NCBI GenBank assembly: GCA_902806575.1
Contig: CADCXD010000002.1
Coordinates: forward strand, 930,001 to 994,000
Direction of reading: 5' to 3'
Length of the DNA stretch: 64,000 bases
Source: Jackrogersella multiformis
Taxonomy: Eukaryota; Ascomycota; Sordariomycetes; Xylariales; Hypoxylaceae
Part shown: positions 1 through 13,458 of the stretch, piece by piece
Layout: the number at the start of each line of letters is the position of its first letter
Position numbering within the stretch: position 1 is the first letter of the stretch
Position numbers and translations under genes: made by a program
The notes under the pieces: model-generated
Databases searched by the model: none
Told to the model about the DNA's origin: nothing
What the model saw: only the letters and a program-made list of their open reading frames with translations

Positions 1-1343
1 CATGTGATCTTTCCATCATCTCTTACAAACCTACCTACCTGCCTCCCTAATTAGGCCTCCCGGCCTCCAGACGGCCCAGCTTGCCGCTTACGTAGGTAGG
101 TGAGGCGCGGTGAGCGTAGCTTTTGGTTCAGGTCGGTTCGGTTCGGTAGGCTGTAGAGTCGGGCAGGGGGGTTTGGGAGCCCGACCGCACGGCGAGGGAT
201 GCGAATCCCGGCTTCAGTGGAATGCCGAAGGGTGCGTCGTGGGATTTAGACTGTCATGGATGTTGCCTTGTGCTGTTCCTCGAGGGGTACACTAGATAGC
301 CGACGTGTTAGGTACCATGCGAGCAGGAAGACCTCGTGACTAGTGTTTATTTGCGGTGTAAGTCGCGGTGTTCTTTTAGCTATGCCCAGATTGGTGATGT
401 TAATACGGGAAACTCTATACGGATGGGCGCAATTTGAGGCTATAAGTAAACCGATAGCCTGTTTGGCCCGGAAGCAAATTTGAATGAATTCGTCGTACGC
501 ATCTCGCTATGGTAAATACCTAGGCCACCAATGAGCTTTTGCTACCGACCGGCTTATGTTTTCCGAACATGGTAACTGACTCTTATATAATGGCGTGTTG
601 GTGAGCCTCATCCTGTTAGGTCCTAAATTTATCCCATTGCAGTCAGTTAACTTAAGTCTGACTAAGTTCGGAACATAACCAAACCAGCCTTCTTCCGATC
701 CCCTTCTATAACTGACTATATACTCCGCGTCATCTACCTCTAAATAGAACTCTCATCCGTCTTACGAGAGCACTGGTAAAAATCACCGGGGAGCGTTAGT
801 GGCATTGGATGCTTCGTTCCACAACCGTAATCCTGTCTTCAGTTACGGGCGCTGGAGTTGCGATGCCTGACAATGGCGCTGACATTTATAAGCATACGCC
901 ATGGGATTAGGTTGTTTACGACGAAGTAATGGAAAATCATAAAGTGTATAAGGCATGCAAATTAAATTTAAAATAAAAAATAAAAATAAAAATCCGCATA
1001 TCTCTCTGGGTATCTCATATCCAAAATCTGTTCGCCTAACCTAAAATGCCGCCCCCTAAAAAAACACAGATCTATCAACAACAGTCGCACAAGTAGGAGG
1101 AAGAACCGTGATTCTTAGGAATGAAAAAGAGACTCGCCAGGCTCTATTTCGTGTTGAATCCTCAAACATGTCCTAGGAGCTTTTCAGGATATCATCACCC
1201 CTCTTCTTATATATGTTATTAGTACCTGGGTAGTCTTGTCGAGAGTGGGTGGGTTTTCAGAAGTTTGTACACATCGAGGTGCCACAGGACCAACACGGAC
1301 GTGTAAAATGTAGAGCTGAATCTCGGAGAACCCTTTTCTTGGC
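1..1343. other. Intergenic left edge, no gene seen
   Basis: I see no coding sequence with a recognisable protein. The open frame at 110-295 has no family signature and no splice partner. A simple A/T-rich run of AAAAATAAAAAT type lies at about 959-993. The sequence just left of 1344 is the probable 3' untranslated region and terminator of the leucine-rich-repeat gene, which is transcribed leftwards. Confidence 0.6.
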
Positions 1344-4300
1344 CTATTGAGTCGTACGGGAAGTTCCCTTCCCTTTGTCGCGAGCTTTGGAAGTCGAGAG
1401 GAGCCAAGCAGGAAGACTCTCGTCTTCCCAGGCGTCTATATACTCTTCCTTAATGTCAAGTGAATGGTTGGCAGGGTTGCTCCTATTCCTTCCTAGGACA
1501 TCCAGTGCTTTCTCGGCCTCTGAATCCCAGAATTCTTCTACCCATTTTAGCAAGCCCCCCAAGCGACCCTCTGCTGCTTTTAATATCCTAGCCTGGAATG
1601 ATTTATTAGGCTGGGCTTGTTGCTTGTGGAACAAGCACTCTTCTCTCTTGACTGCATATTGTCGGTCGGCATCCGCCAGGGGGAAGGAAATGATATGATG
1701 ATTGAAGCTCAGAGCATGAACAAGCTTTGCGAATTGGTGATGGTTAAAGCTATTTTGTTGGCAGTCGAACATAGTCAGCCCTTTATTCGCTGCGAGAACG
1801 CGACATAGTTCGCTCATGTCATCAGCTGCGCCTATGTCATGGTTTCGAATTCGAAGTTGGCGTAATGTAATATTCTGCTTTAATCCACCCAATGCTCCGG
1901 TTAGACCCCAGCCCAGATGGCTATCTTCTAATTTGCCACTGTATCCAGATAGGTCCAGGTACTGTAAGGTGTCATTCATTTCGAAGAAACCAGACAAAAG
2001 CTCCGACGTTTTGGAACTCGTCCGGTCCGGAGGTCCAGTTCCCACCATGCTTAAGAACTCGATAGTTTTGTTGTGGGCGAGTGCCTTAAGAAGTCGATTG
2101 AAAGTCGATTCATGCTGAAATTGAACCATGTCGAGATGTAGCATTCTCGGTGCTTCATTGCCGTGGATTAGGTCAATCCAGTCAATTGAGCCTAGTTCAA
2201 GGGGGTTCTCGCTGAGCAATAAATGTATGTCTCGGCCTGCACCAAGCCTACAAAGGATGCCAGTCGCCATTTCTCCCGTGAGCCCGCAATTAGTGAGAGT
2301 TAGACGGTGTAAACTGCGAGACTCATCAAGTTCGAGAAACCTCATGATTCCACAAAGAGTATCAAAGTTGATCTGTCATGCCCCCTTGTTAGCGAGTTCT
2401 CGTGCATGATTTGGACAAATAATACCTTCCAACCAGAGAGGTCTAGCTCTTCTAGTTGCCATGGCTCAGAGTTCGATGCTGCGCTCCACGGCCGGAATAA
2501 GGGACCGTTTAGATTCCCCTTGATTGAATATGCAAGATTTAGACGCCGCAACCTGGTTGCATCGCCGAGTGTTTCTGCCACCTTTGATGCCTCTGTACGC
2601 CCAGAGTTATGTGATACATCGAGAATCTCGAGAGCTGAACGCTGCTCATGTAACCCTTCCCAGAGTAATATAAGTGCATTTTCATCGAGGCTGCACTGTG
2701 ATATTGAAAATATCTTCAAGAAGTTCGGTCTGTTCTGAAGAATCCGAGCTGTGTAGCTGTTAGTCGCCTGATATATTAAATTGCTATGCTTGTTACGTTA
2801 TACTCACAAATACCTGCAACGTCAGGCACGCCTAAGGGGTTTCCACTAAGAATTATCGAATTGCACCTAGTTTGTAGAGACTTCCAGAGAAGTACAACAG
2901 GCGGTACAACTTCGCAAGTTTGATTTGTCGGAGATAACACGAGTTGGCCATTTTTTAGTGAACCTGCGGGTTCTGTGGGTTCTCTACCAAGCACGTTGGT
3001 AAAATCAACATGCCGAATGGACTCCGACCCAAGTAGAAGTGCTACAATTTCCTGGAACAGCACGGAGGAGTTCTCCACGAGGTCGAATTCGGCCCGAGTG
3101 AGGCTACGCTTTCCTAAAGCGGTGTCAGCTCGAGACGAGTCATCAGTTGGTATATATCACTATCTTACGGACCTGTCCGAGAGAGCCATATTGTAGACTC
3201 GAGACGCGTAGTATTGTCTAAGGCACCAGAGAGACTAGAGAAATCAATGTCATAGAACGATAACGACTTAAAGAAGTCATTGAACCGCAAGGCGCGGAAC
3301 ACAGCTAACAGTTGGTGCGCGGTGTACTTAGACTGTTCTTTCGGCGCAAGAAGACGAAATTGAGGAGCGTGCCGCACATTTTTCCAACAAACAGTCCAGT
3401 TGACTGGAGCACAGCAATACCCTTCGATAAAAGCTTCCATACTCGTCTCGAAACCGCCATAATCTTCGCCATTGGGAAGAGGCATCTGCGGTGCTTCCCC
3501 ATCGATGAAGAATACTTCGCGGCGAGTCCATAAGGGCCAGGCTGGTTTCAGATAGGTGTCTGCCCTGTACAATCTTGATGAAATGTTTCGATGATGCCGA
3601 CTAGCAAGTTCAAGCTTACTAGGCTTGTCCAGAGGTAACCTGTATTTGTTAGAAGTGTGTCTTAAGTCGCATATAAACATTTGGGATATGATACTAATAG
3701 AACATGACATGTTGGATTAGGGTAGCCTTACCGAAAGACGAGATCAAACCTCTCATCATTAAGAATAACGTTGACCTTCGAGAGTGTCACCAATCCGAGT
3801 CGAACCATGTTTGGATTAAACTTCTGTCCGGTCGAAGATTTCGTGAACTGAGCGAGATAGCAGAAATTCCTGGTTAGAGCCACATAGAAGGAGGAATTAT
3901 CCCGCCAGCCTTTTTTAACCTCGCTAGAGTTTGTTGTTGGCTTCATACATGATCGCCGAGGTATAACAGGATATATCTCTACCTGAGCAACTTGATGTTG
4001 CCCTTGCTGGATTTCCAATAGCCTCCGAAGCTCTAGTTCGACTTCGGAAGGGCTTGAGTCTTCCGGGAAAGCTTTGGTCCGTATTTTAATCGCATGGCGA
4101 ACCCGCTTTAACCATTCATCACGATCATCTGGTAGGCTAAAATCCAATTGGAGGCAGGCGAATTCGGCCCCCTTTCTATCACTCCACCAGACTTCTATGC
4201 CAAATGACGGACGAGTTCCCTCGTTGTTGAAAACCGACACGATCTTCTCTAGTGGAATATATAATTCCCCGTTGGTGCCCAAGTCTTTCAAGGAGCTTGA

Positions 4301-4822
4301 CGAGTCAACAGGGGATAAGGCCTCGATGCCGTTACTTAATGCTGAGATCTGTGGGAATCGGCCTACTGCGGCAGAACGACTCTTGAATTTGACCAAAGCT
4401 GACTGTGTTAATACCAGAAACTCTTTCTTTGATTTTAGGATAGACGTCTCCGGCTGGAGGGGGCCAGACTTGATGATGGTCAAGGAATCGCCGGAAATAC
4501 TGGGACATTGGCTGCCAGTACCCGAAGGACTTGTAGGCCTAGTTGAGGTAGAGCCTCGTTCGGTGTTGTCCTCGGTCGAAGACTTGGAGGGTCTTCGGAT
4601 TAGGTCTTCCTTCAGTGTTTCAAATGGGCGGTTCTTGGTTAAGGTTCTCCTACGGCCTACCACGGGCAAGGGGATGTCCGTGTCGGAAGAGCTTGAGATC
4701 TGTGAGGTAAGACTAAGTGATCTTAACCGCAATGCTTTCATAGCTAAAAACGACGGGCGCCTCTGAGATGAATGGAGCTCCTTTCCTTCAACAATTCGCT
4801 GAGGGGCAGAATTCGAATCCAT
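1344..4822 (-). CDS. PH-like domain plus leucine-rich-repeat protein
   Basis: Predicted 1071-residue protein from five exons (4822-3732, 3639-3173, 3113-2808, 2748-2426, 2372-1344). The introns are 92, 59, 59 and 53 bp, GT-AG, several with a clear CTAAC branch. The exons total 1072 codons and every junction restores a leucine-rich-repeat or PH-like frame. Residues 1-110 are Ser/Thr/Arg-rich and probably disordered. Residues about 115-247 read as a PH-like fold ending in a DEWLKRVRHAIK helix. A second PH-like stretch spans about 290-420. From about 530 to 950 there are ribonuclease-inhibitor-type repeats, e.g. 'LEILDVSHNSG' and 'LQYLDLSGYSG'. The C-terminus is acidic, then basic. PH plus LRR order recalls CARMIL-type actin regulators and unnamed fungal LRR proteins; a membrane or cytoskeletal adaptor role is inference. 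The start is the first ATG of the open frame, with no upstream ATG nearby. Confidence 0.85.
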
Positions 4823-7800
4823 GCTTAAACTCGTGCGAGTCGACAGTTAGCTAGAGCGGAAGAGGGCGGGCGGCAAACATAGGCGCAGGTGAGTTTCAAA
4901 ATGCCAGATATAACATGATCTGGTACCTAGTAGCTTAGCTAAATCTCTCCTTACTCAACGAGGCCTCGTCCTCTTGGATATAGGTCCACGAGGGAGCATA
5001 TTGGACCAAATATGCAGAGAAGGAAGATGCCCGAGTGACACAATTGGGAGATAGATAAGGCTATTCAGGTGTGCTATGTAGGTACTATAGGTACTATATG
5101 TGAAAACTCCCAAAAACGTATCGCGATCAGCTTTCAAGAATCGATGGCGTCGACGTTAGCGTCGTACCTAGGTAGTTGGCGTTGTTGGCGTTGTTGGGTT
5201 CGGTCCGGAGTTGGAAGCCAAAGCCTGATAAGGTAAGGTATAGATTGCTCCGGGTTGAGTCAGCCCCGATATGTGCATTATGTCTCTATTCTATTAGGTA
5301 CTTATGAGGGTATATTCATGTAAAAGGGAGTACTCTGAGGTGATCGGCCCCGCTACTACCCGCTAATGCATACCTTCCACGCTTCGATGATGCTATGATC
5401 CGGTTTGTAAGGACTACCTGGGTTAGCTGGTCCAATAGCATCGCAGCTATGGCTACCTAAGTACCTAGGTATTCAGGTTTCGTGGAGTGACGTATTTTAT
5501 ACGAAGGAGCCAAATCTGATCGCTATTTACTTCCTTTGAGGTACTTACTTAATAATATCGTGGGCTTTATCTGCTGGTGACACTTTAGATGAGAGATGAG
5601 TTATCATATGCAATTGTTTTTCGGTACGCTATTACCTAAGTTCCTAAGTAGGTAATTAATCTATACATCTACATCTATGTTATACTCCGTCTTTATGCCC
5701 AAGTAATATCATCATTACCAACATTAATATAAAAACCTAACATACCTAGGTACGTATATAGTATATTGCTTAAATATTCCATACGAAGTCCAATCGCTAT
5801 TCACTCATACTTTATACTACAGATAATCTTCTTTCGTATACTAGGTACCTAGATAATTAAGAGCAAAAATGAATATAATTTTACATACATACACTAACCT
5901 AAACCTGATATTCCTACTAGCACTAGCTACACTACACACAAAGTTCGCCTTATGCCTTTAGTGAGATACCTACCTCTTAAGTACCTACCTAAGGTAATGG
6001 CACCCTTCCATGCGGGAACTCCCGTATAAACGTTTCTTAGCCGTCCCGTGTTTATGCTTTTCCATACCTTCTAGGTATGCACAATTCTTACGTTTTCAGC
6101 ATTTTTAAGGCATGTTTCTGTCTCTGTGTACAACAAATGGATTTAGACAGTCACAACAATCCAGAGTGTTTAGGTCGTTGCTAAGCCATGTTTCAAAGCT
6201 TAGTCACTTGAAAGTCAGTCAATCTTAAGATCGTCATGCTTGATTCTACACTCTCAGGCTCCCTTGCTGTCCAGGTGATATACAGCATTACCGAACCGGG
6301 AACTACCATGTTATTAACGCACCCGGCTAAGTATCATCTACAGTAGTATCATCTACATACTATGATAGCAGGGCGGCCCAGCACCCTAACGATACTATTA
6401 CACGTGTTTCTTAGAAAGTAAACAATCCTTCACCCCAAAACCCCTAAACCCTAAAAACTCGCAATGTCAATTGGCCGAGCACTAGTAGTAGCAACGTCGA
6501 GGACGCAAATCTTCGACCTATCTAGGTACCTAGAGCTTGGCGCCCGGAGTCTAAACTCAGCGAGGCTGCCTTGACATCGAGCGCGTAACATGACGCGTGG
6601 TGTTTTACCTTGGGCTCTACATCGTGACTCTCGCGAATCTCCTGACGTATTATTGCAGTATAATTAGAGCATGAAAAACAGCTCAAGGAACCCGAGCAAG
6701 CCTTGACGAAAACCCCAGTACCCATCCTTGAGGATCTCGGGATTCGTTGCGGTGTACTATGCAATTTAAATGAACCTCTTATTGCTTCGTCCTACCACGC
6801 GGGAGCAGCTAGGCCTTTGCAGCCGCAACCTGCAATAACCTGCAACAACCTGCGAAGGGTGACCGGACAACAGCATAATACGACTCGGTGCCTGCTCGAC
6901 CTTCGGACGTGACAATGAGTCCTTTAATCCCACCTTGGTTTCTCGGTCCCGGGTCTATGCTAGCAAACTTCTACGGTTTCCAGATCGCTGAGATCACCAC
7001 TACCTACCTCGTAGATGTTCGGATCGACCCTTGCTTGAAAAGCTCGGCGTAGCATGCACGAGCCTGGAATGTCCAATGAGCTGAGCATCTGACGATCATT
7101 TGTCTGAGCGACTCCGATCTCGACGGAGAAACACTATCGCGGTAGGTTGAAGCCGACGAATCAACCCTGTTCGTCAACTCATGTTATTTCTTCAGTAAGA
7201 CGGCAAGGAAGGTTATTAGCGTCGGTTTATTTTTTAATTTTTCTCTCAATGCGAGGCTCTGAGGTCCGAAGGATCGCGCCCCAGGACGCGCCCATGATTC
7301 TCAGATCACGCTTGGAAAAAAATGCCCATGAGGCACAGGTATCATCGAAGATGATCTCTTCTATTTACCTAGCAGGATGCTAGGTACGTTATATTAAGCA
7401 CGCAGGCACGGTAATTTAAGATGTCATGCCCATATATCGTGGCGGAGTCTCTCTTAAAGCCGAAGTTTTAGCAATGGGACGCCCTTCTCTAATAACAAGA
7501 TAATTAGGTACACTACCTAGGTAGGTAAGTACACGATTATGCATCACTTACTAAGGCCCACTCACTGGATGCAGGATAACTACACGTAAGACTGCTCGGT
7601 CTGTGAGGGCAGTGAGGAACAAAGATGACCCCATTTAGAAATGGCACCTTAGGCTATCTAGGTAGGCAACGTCAACAATCCTACGTAAACCAAACTGCCG
7701 GTAAGAGGCGAATGAGGGCTGTGAGGAATACAAAATGGAATACAAAAGGGCTCCAAGACCGCTTGACGCTCCGATGCACCACATCTTAGCCGGGCTGGTC

Positions 7801-8524
7801 GAAACTTGGAGGGTTTCAGGTCAGAGATCATAGGCTGGCCCCTGTCAATCGACCACTAAGATGCCTACCCTACTTCTCGCCTTGTCAGCCCCCTGCACAT
7901 CCCACCGTGTAGGTGGGATATATGTGGAATACCTACAGACATAGTAGGCTGCTAGCCTCTAGGCAGGAAGGTAGGTAGATACCTACTATGAAATTTATGA
8001 AATATGACTTGCTGATGCGGCCGAGTGAATGCGAGCAGCGAATAATACATAGTAGCGACGGCCGTTATTGGTTTCCTCGACACCTTGTCTCAACTTGTTC
8101 ACCACTTTCTGCCGAGAGTTTTGGTGTTTCTGCTTCTGTTTCTTCAACGGCCGTGGTTGACGACGACTTATCTTATTATTAATAGCTAGCGTCTTCGTTA
8201 CGAGCCCAGCCATCTGTAACACTGATCTTTAATAACCAAGTCATCTTGGATAATAAACCAATATGTACCCAGGTAAGTTGAAGCGGGAGTTCTGTCTGCT
8301 GCTCGGGTCAAAATTGGCTGTACGGATGTAGCTAAAAGGGGTACGCACGCCGTGATCTAAATGGGGGCGGAACGTGATTGTCGACGAGTAGCCGCCCGTA
8401 TATACATAGTAGAGGATACTAACGCCTGTATTGTATAATCCGGATTATTATAGGGAGGATGCAAAAATAAAATAAAGTACCTAGCTCTATGTACTGTACA
8501 GCACTATGCGATGATACTACCAAG

Positions 8525-8585
8525 GCTAGGTATCTACCTACCTAGATAGGTACCTAGTAGGTAGACAGCCAAGTAGGTAGGTATA
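8525..8585. repeat. Cluster of CCTA/TAGG words
   Basis: About 60 bp made almost wholly of CTACCTA, CCTAGATAGG, TACCTAG and TAGGTAGGTA units in both orientations. It is a local dense example of the word dispersed through all intergenic parts of the window. Confidence 0.75.
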
Positions 8586-9220
8586 TAATAATTAACCCGA
8601 GGAGGTGACCTTTCTGCCTTTCTAAGGGTTCTTTGATCTTGCATTACATGATAGACGCGCAACAGAAGGAGAGAGTAAGGATCATCGCCTGAGAACTCTC
8701 GAGCTCATCGGTGCGTACCGGACATGATTGTCATCACGAATCGTTCTCGAATCAACGAATCTCGTCCGATGAACATCTATCGTGTGCGATAGTGGGCAAA
8801 AGGCCAAAGGTGGATGAGTCGATGACGGGACTTTTTTGATGATCGAAGTGGCCGTGCGCTCCCTTCGCTCCCCTTGACGAGTTTCAACTACCCTAGCAGC
8901 CTAAGTAATCAACATCAGCTACCGCCGTCTTGTCTATTTGTGGCCAATGGTGGTCTAGGAAGAAATGCACCCATAGAGATGCATCCATACAGCTGGTAGT
9001 AGTACAACACAGTAATAATATCACATGTACATATTACTGATCTTCTTAGGTACCCACCTGGTATTGATATTCATGATGCCTAGCGGCAGCAGACTGAAAC
9101 CCCTGAACCCGAAGGTTACCGCGCGTGTTAGGCACTTTACAAGTAGATGCCTTAGGATACCATGTACCGTAAGTATACTGTACGATACCAACGGGCAAAC
9201 CTTGGAAGCACCTAGGCAGG

Positions 9221-9293
9221 AGGTACTTACCCTAGGTACCTAGGTAGGTAAGTACCTAATGTACCTAGGTATGTATTCATTCATTCATTCATG
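9221..9293. repeat. TACCTAGGTA cluster followed by an ATTC microsatellite
   Basis: Overlapping palindromes (CCTAGGTACCTAGGTAGGTA, then TACCTAGGTA) run from 9221 to about 9273. They are followed directly by four to five copies of the tetranucleotide ATTC up to about 9290. Confidence 0.75.
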
Positions 9294-9730
9294 GATGGGT
9301 GGGAAAGACCCAAGAGATCCACGGTCGTACCTCGACTTAGCTATTCTAAGGAGGTGGGGCTAGTCAGCCTGCAACTAAGATAAACCCTTGATAGTTACAC
9401 CAGCACCAACGAACTCAGGTACCTGTAAATCGTCTCCTGCAATTAATTAATTCCCCCCCATTCCCAATCCTGCCAAATACAAACCCACCACTCCACACTC
9501 TTTTTTTATCATCGACGCTCCAGGGCTCTCTGTCAACTTGCGAAACCTCCCTAATTTATTATTCGGTTTCGACATTTGATCGCTGCGTAATTCCCTGCGT
9601 AATTCACTCTTTGTCCCATCCCATAAGGATAATAAAAAAAAGGGAAGAAGAAGAAAGGTCGGGAATAAAGAAAATATACTCGTCTCCTCTTTAATACTTA
9701 CAAACCCCCCACCCTCGCATTCTTTTTCCC

Positions 9731-9742
9731 ATGCGTACTTGA
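9731..9742 (+). promoter_or_regulatory. Three-codon uORF before the MAPKKK start
   Basis: ATG CGT ACT TGA lies 32 nt upstream of the predicted start at 9775, within the pyrimidine-rich leader. It would be translated if the mRNA begins upstream of 9731. The main start has a strong context (TCACAATGGC), so reinitiation or leaky scanning is plausible; regulation is inference. Confidence 0.5.
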
Positions 9743-9774
9743 CAACGATCGATCCAAATCGACACTTATTCACA

Positions 9775-12565
9775 ATGGCAATGCTAGCTTCGAAGTCGTC
9801 TTTTCCGGCTTCGCTGGCCTCCACGAATGCTACTTTGGTCCCCAGTGCACAGCCGTCCAGTATGGCGCCCACGAGAAGGGCACCCGCTGTTCATACCGCC
9901 AGTCAGGCTTTCTCTAGCCCAACCGAGTCCGAATTTTCCGATGTCGACGGTCCCGATGCAGTTAAGAACTGGACTGAGGACCAAGTTTGCGATTATTTGA
10001 GGAGCGTCAAGTGCGGCGAGTATGAGAAGCTATTCAGAAAGAATAACGTCAACGGCGAGAACCTATTAGAGATGGACAAGGAGGTCCTCAAGGAGATGGG
10101 CATCGATAAGGTCGGCGACCGGGTTCGACTGTTCCTCGGGATTAAGAAGCTCAGGACGAAAGCATACGCAAACCAAAAGAGGCGCAACCGGGTAAGTTAC
10201 AGACTACTATAGGTGAAATCGATTCAAGGCCAATGTGATAAGGCCGACTGGAGCGTCTTCTAACGTCTAATCATAGGATTCTTTCGGGGGATTGGATGCC
10301 CAATATTACCCCTCCTCGACGGGATCACCACGTCCCTTTAACTCTGCCAATCGTGGTCTCACCGCCTCTTCATCGAATAAGAGATATTCGCGACAGATTG
10401 ACATGTCAAGCCTGGCCATGAGCTCGATGAATGAGATGGCAAAATCTATATCACGACCTAACTCACCTCACAATGCCGAGGCACGAACTGCTAGACAGCA
10501 AAGATACCAACAGGGTCAGCCATATTTGAGCAGCGCGACATCGACCGGCCGCCTGGTAATGACCCACACGAGAAATACCTCGAGTCAGGATGGTTCGCTG
10601 ATGGCTGCTTTACCACAGGGTCAAGATGTCATCCGCGTCATCTCCACCCACGGTGTTACGAAAGTCGTCAAAATCGCAGACTGCACCAACTGCGAAGAGG
10701 TTATGCGAGTGACACTACGAAAATTTGCCTTACGGGAGGACCACGATCGCAATTATTGTTTTTGGGTATTAGCCGGTATTGACCCCGATCCTAAGCAGTC
10801 TCGGCGTCTCGGCGATACCGAACTATGGCGCATCGTTAAGGATCAGAAGAGGCCAGAGAGAAACCGTCTAATTCTCCGGAGAGTACCATCTGGAGAGCCT
10901 GGTGAGGCTGAATTACAGCGAGCCGCTTCCATTGCCATGGAAGAAGCTCAGCAGTCCCACGCTCGTGCCCTGGAGAACGTGCAAGACAAGAGGAGCCAGC
11001 AGAAGGTATCGAAGTTACTAGGTGAGAGCTGGAACGAAGGACTTCAGCAGCCGCTGTCGCCGATATCCTTTCAGGATCGAGAGAGAAACCTCCACAATGC
11101 CGCGAGGGATTTGGAACGACCGGCTTCCAATGATATCAAGCCCTTCCCGAGGCGAAAGGGACTCTTGAGACAGTTTGGTGGTCTGAGACCACCTAGCGAG
11201 TTGATTACTTCTGATCTCACTTCCTACTTCCCGGACCACCCTAGAGAAGATATCGATAGGACTGCCAGGTTATCTATGCGTAGATCTACTCGATTAAGCA
11301 AGGTGAACAGCCGACTCAGCGTTGCTAGTAACCTAAGCTTCGCATCAAGTATCCAAGATGCACCACCTATTCCAACTATTGCGGATTCCTGGTTGAACAA
11401 TGGCCAGCTTGCCAAAGTTAGGGCTCGAGAGCAAGGTCGAATGCCACACTCATTCCGAGATTCTGTTGCCTCGTCGGTTTTGGACACCCTCCAAGAGGAA
11501 TCTCCTATTGAGCCTAACCGCAAGTCCTATGTTTCGTTCGCCGACAGCAGCTCCGACAGCAATCCGATCAGCATTGCAGATCCGGAAGGGCACTCGCGTC
11601 AGAGCTACTTCGATGAAACCAGTACTCAGGGCTCGGGTTCTCTACAGGAGATCACGCAAGCTCTAAGTGAGGATGGCGAGGACGCTGACGAAGAGCTCCA
11701 GAGTTTCCTTGCTGGGGAATCGTGGGATGATAATAAATGGATGAAAGGCGCCTTGATCGGCCAGGGATCGTTTGGTAGCGTGTACCTGGCTCTGCATGCC
11801 ATAACGGGTGAACTTCTTGCCGTCAAACAAGTCGAGGCACCTTCGCCTGGTGCCAACAGCCAGACAGATACACGAAAGAAGAGCATGATCGAAGCTCTTA
11901 AGCGGGAGATTAGCCTGCTCCGAGACCTTCGACACGCGAACATTGTCCAATATCTCGGCTGCAGTTCCTCGTCGGAGCACCTGAACATTTTCCTCGAGTA
12001 CGTCCCCGGAGGCTCCGTTCAGACAATGCTCAATTCGTACGGTGCCCTGCCCGAACCTTTAGTCCGCAGCTTCGTGAGACAGATTCTGAATGGGCTCTCG
12101 TACCTACATAACCGCGATATTATCCATCGTGATATCAAAGGCGCTAATATCCTGGTGGACAATAAGGGCACGATCAAGATATCCGATTTCGGAATCAGCA
12201 AAAAGCTTGAGGCTTCTAATATTCTCAGTGGCGCCAACAATAACAAACATAGACCTTCACTTCAAGGTTCGGTGTTTTGGATGGCCCCTGAGGTGGTTAA
12301 GCAGACCTCGTACACCCGCAAAGCCGATATTTGGTCTCTCGGTTGCTTGGTCGTCGAAATGATGACTGGCACACACCCTTTCCCTGACTGCAGTCAGCTG
12401 CAAGCCATCTTCAAAATCGGTGGTGGCAAAGCCGCCCCTACCATTCCGGATAATGCTAGCACCGAGGCGAAGACGTTCTTGAGCCAGACCTTCGAGATGG
12501 ACCATAATCTACGGCCAAGCGCAGACGAGCTCATGCTCAGCCCATTCTTAGCTCCTATTACGTAA
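9775..12565 (+). CDS. ste11: MAP kinase kinase kinase, Ste11/NRC-1 type
   Basis: Exons 9775-10191 and 10277-12565 (85-bp intron with GTAAGT donor) encode 901 residues. A SAM domain lies at about 63-127 ('VKNWTEDQVCDYL'). A Ras-association-like domain lies at about 255-345 ('QDVIRVISTHG'). A Ser/Thr-rich linker follows, then a C-terminal kinase domain at about 627-897. The kinase is intact: Gly loop IGQGSFGSVY, ATP lysine K656, catalytic HRD at 756-758, DFG at 776-778, and a WMAPE substrate motif. This domain order is diagnostic of Ste11-family MAPKKKs. These bind a Ste50-type adaptor through SAM and drive the pheromone/filamentation MAPK cascade needed for hyphal fusion, development and often pathogenicity. 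The start has the fungal consensus context; the frame continues upstream without another ATG in phase. A three-codon uORF precedes it. Confidence 0.97.
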
Positions 12566-13458
12566 ACGATGGGGAAGATGGTTTTCATTTTCTATCCGAA
12601 TCAGTTATTTTCCGATACCCCTTTTACAATTAATTCTTCGTTTCTCGTCATATCGAATCCAGATTTGCCGCTGTCCAAATTTGAAGTACCTGTCGATGGT
12701 ATATGGGTCATTCACATCGGTCTCAATCAGCATCTCAGTCTTCTGACTAAGCTGCCTTTCTAAGTGACAATCACAAGGGTTGTTCGATCAAAGACGGCCA
12801 ATGTCGATTGCATTTTTCATTACAGGTGGCTACTACTTGTATAGTTCTACCACATCTTTTTTTATTTCTCTTTTTTTATTACAAGCTGGCATATTGTAGT
12901 TACGACTATGAAATCCAGAGCTGGAGGTTCTGGGGATGAGGTTACGGGAATTTCCATCTGACGTGGTAGTGATGAGAGACTTGATAGTCTCGGATGAGTA
13001 GATCTGGGAATATACATTGATGCATTAGCACGGCGAACGAAATGGGAAACGGGTAATCGGGGTTTGCTGATCTGGGCTGCTGTTTACATTTAAGCTTGTG
13101 TTATTCGCAGTTCAAGATCGGCATTTTAAAGCACAGCTGCAATGGGTTTAGGGTGGCGAATGCATGAATGAAAGCAAATGAACAAGCACGAATATTCAAG
13201 TCATTTTTCCGTGTTGCGAATGCAAACGCGTGTATTTATAGATATCACATATGCTCATACAAGACTCGGGGAAATAAAGAATAAACGATAGACTAATCGC
13301 TGATATTTCTTAGATGTATTAATCGCCGAAACTGACATATACGGCGTGATAAGCTAGGACACATTTGCGTAATGCATAATTGAGATAGGTATTTCTTGGA
13401 AATGGCCATGTCCTACAGTCGATTTCCTATAGTATTTGAGTAAATTCGTATACTTCAT
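12566..13458. other. Convergent 3' region between MAPKKK and HTD2
   Basis: No gene is seen. The two flanking genes converge, so this 0.9 kb holds both 3' untranslated regions and terminators. T-rich tracts occur at about 12857-12880. Confidence 0.6.

Larger units (their letters stand above)
4823..9774. other. Long AT-rich intergenic region (about 5 kb)
   Basis: No recognisable gene is seen. Short open frames here (e.g. 6522-6764, 7147-7383, 7988-8182) lack family signatures, plausible splice partners and coding-like composition. The region is rich in CCTAGG-centred words (near 5164, 5456, 5741, 5840, 6523, 7515, 8525-8585, 9221-9273). A GGCGTTGTT tandem pair sits near 5178. The last 350 bp, from about 9420, become pyrimidine-rich and form the likely promoter and 5' leader of the MAPKKK gene. 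Confidence 0.6.
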
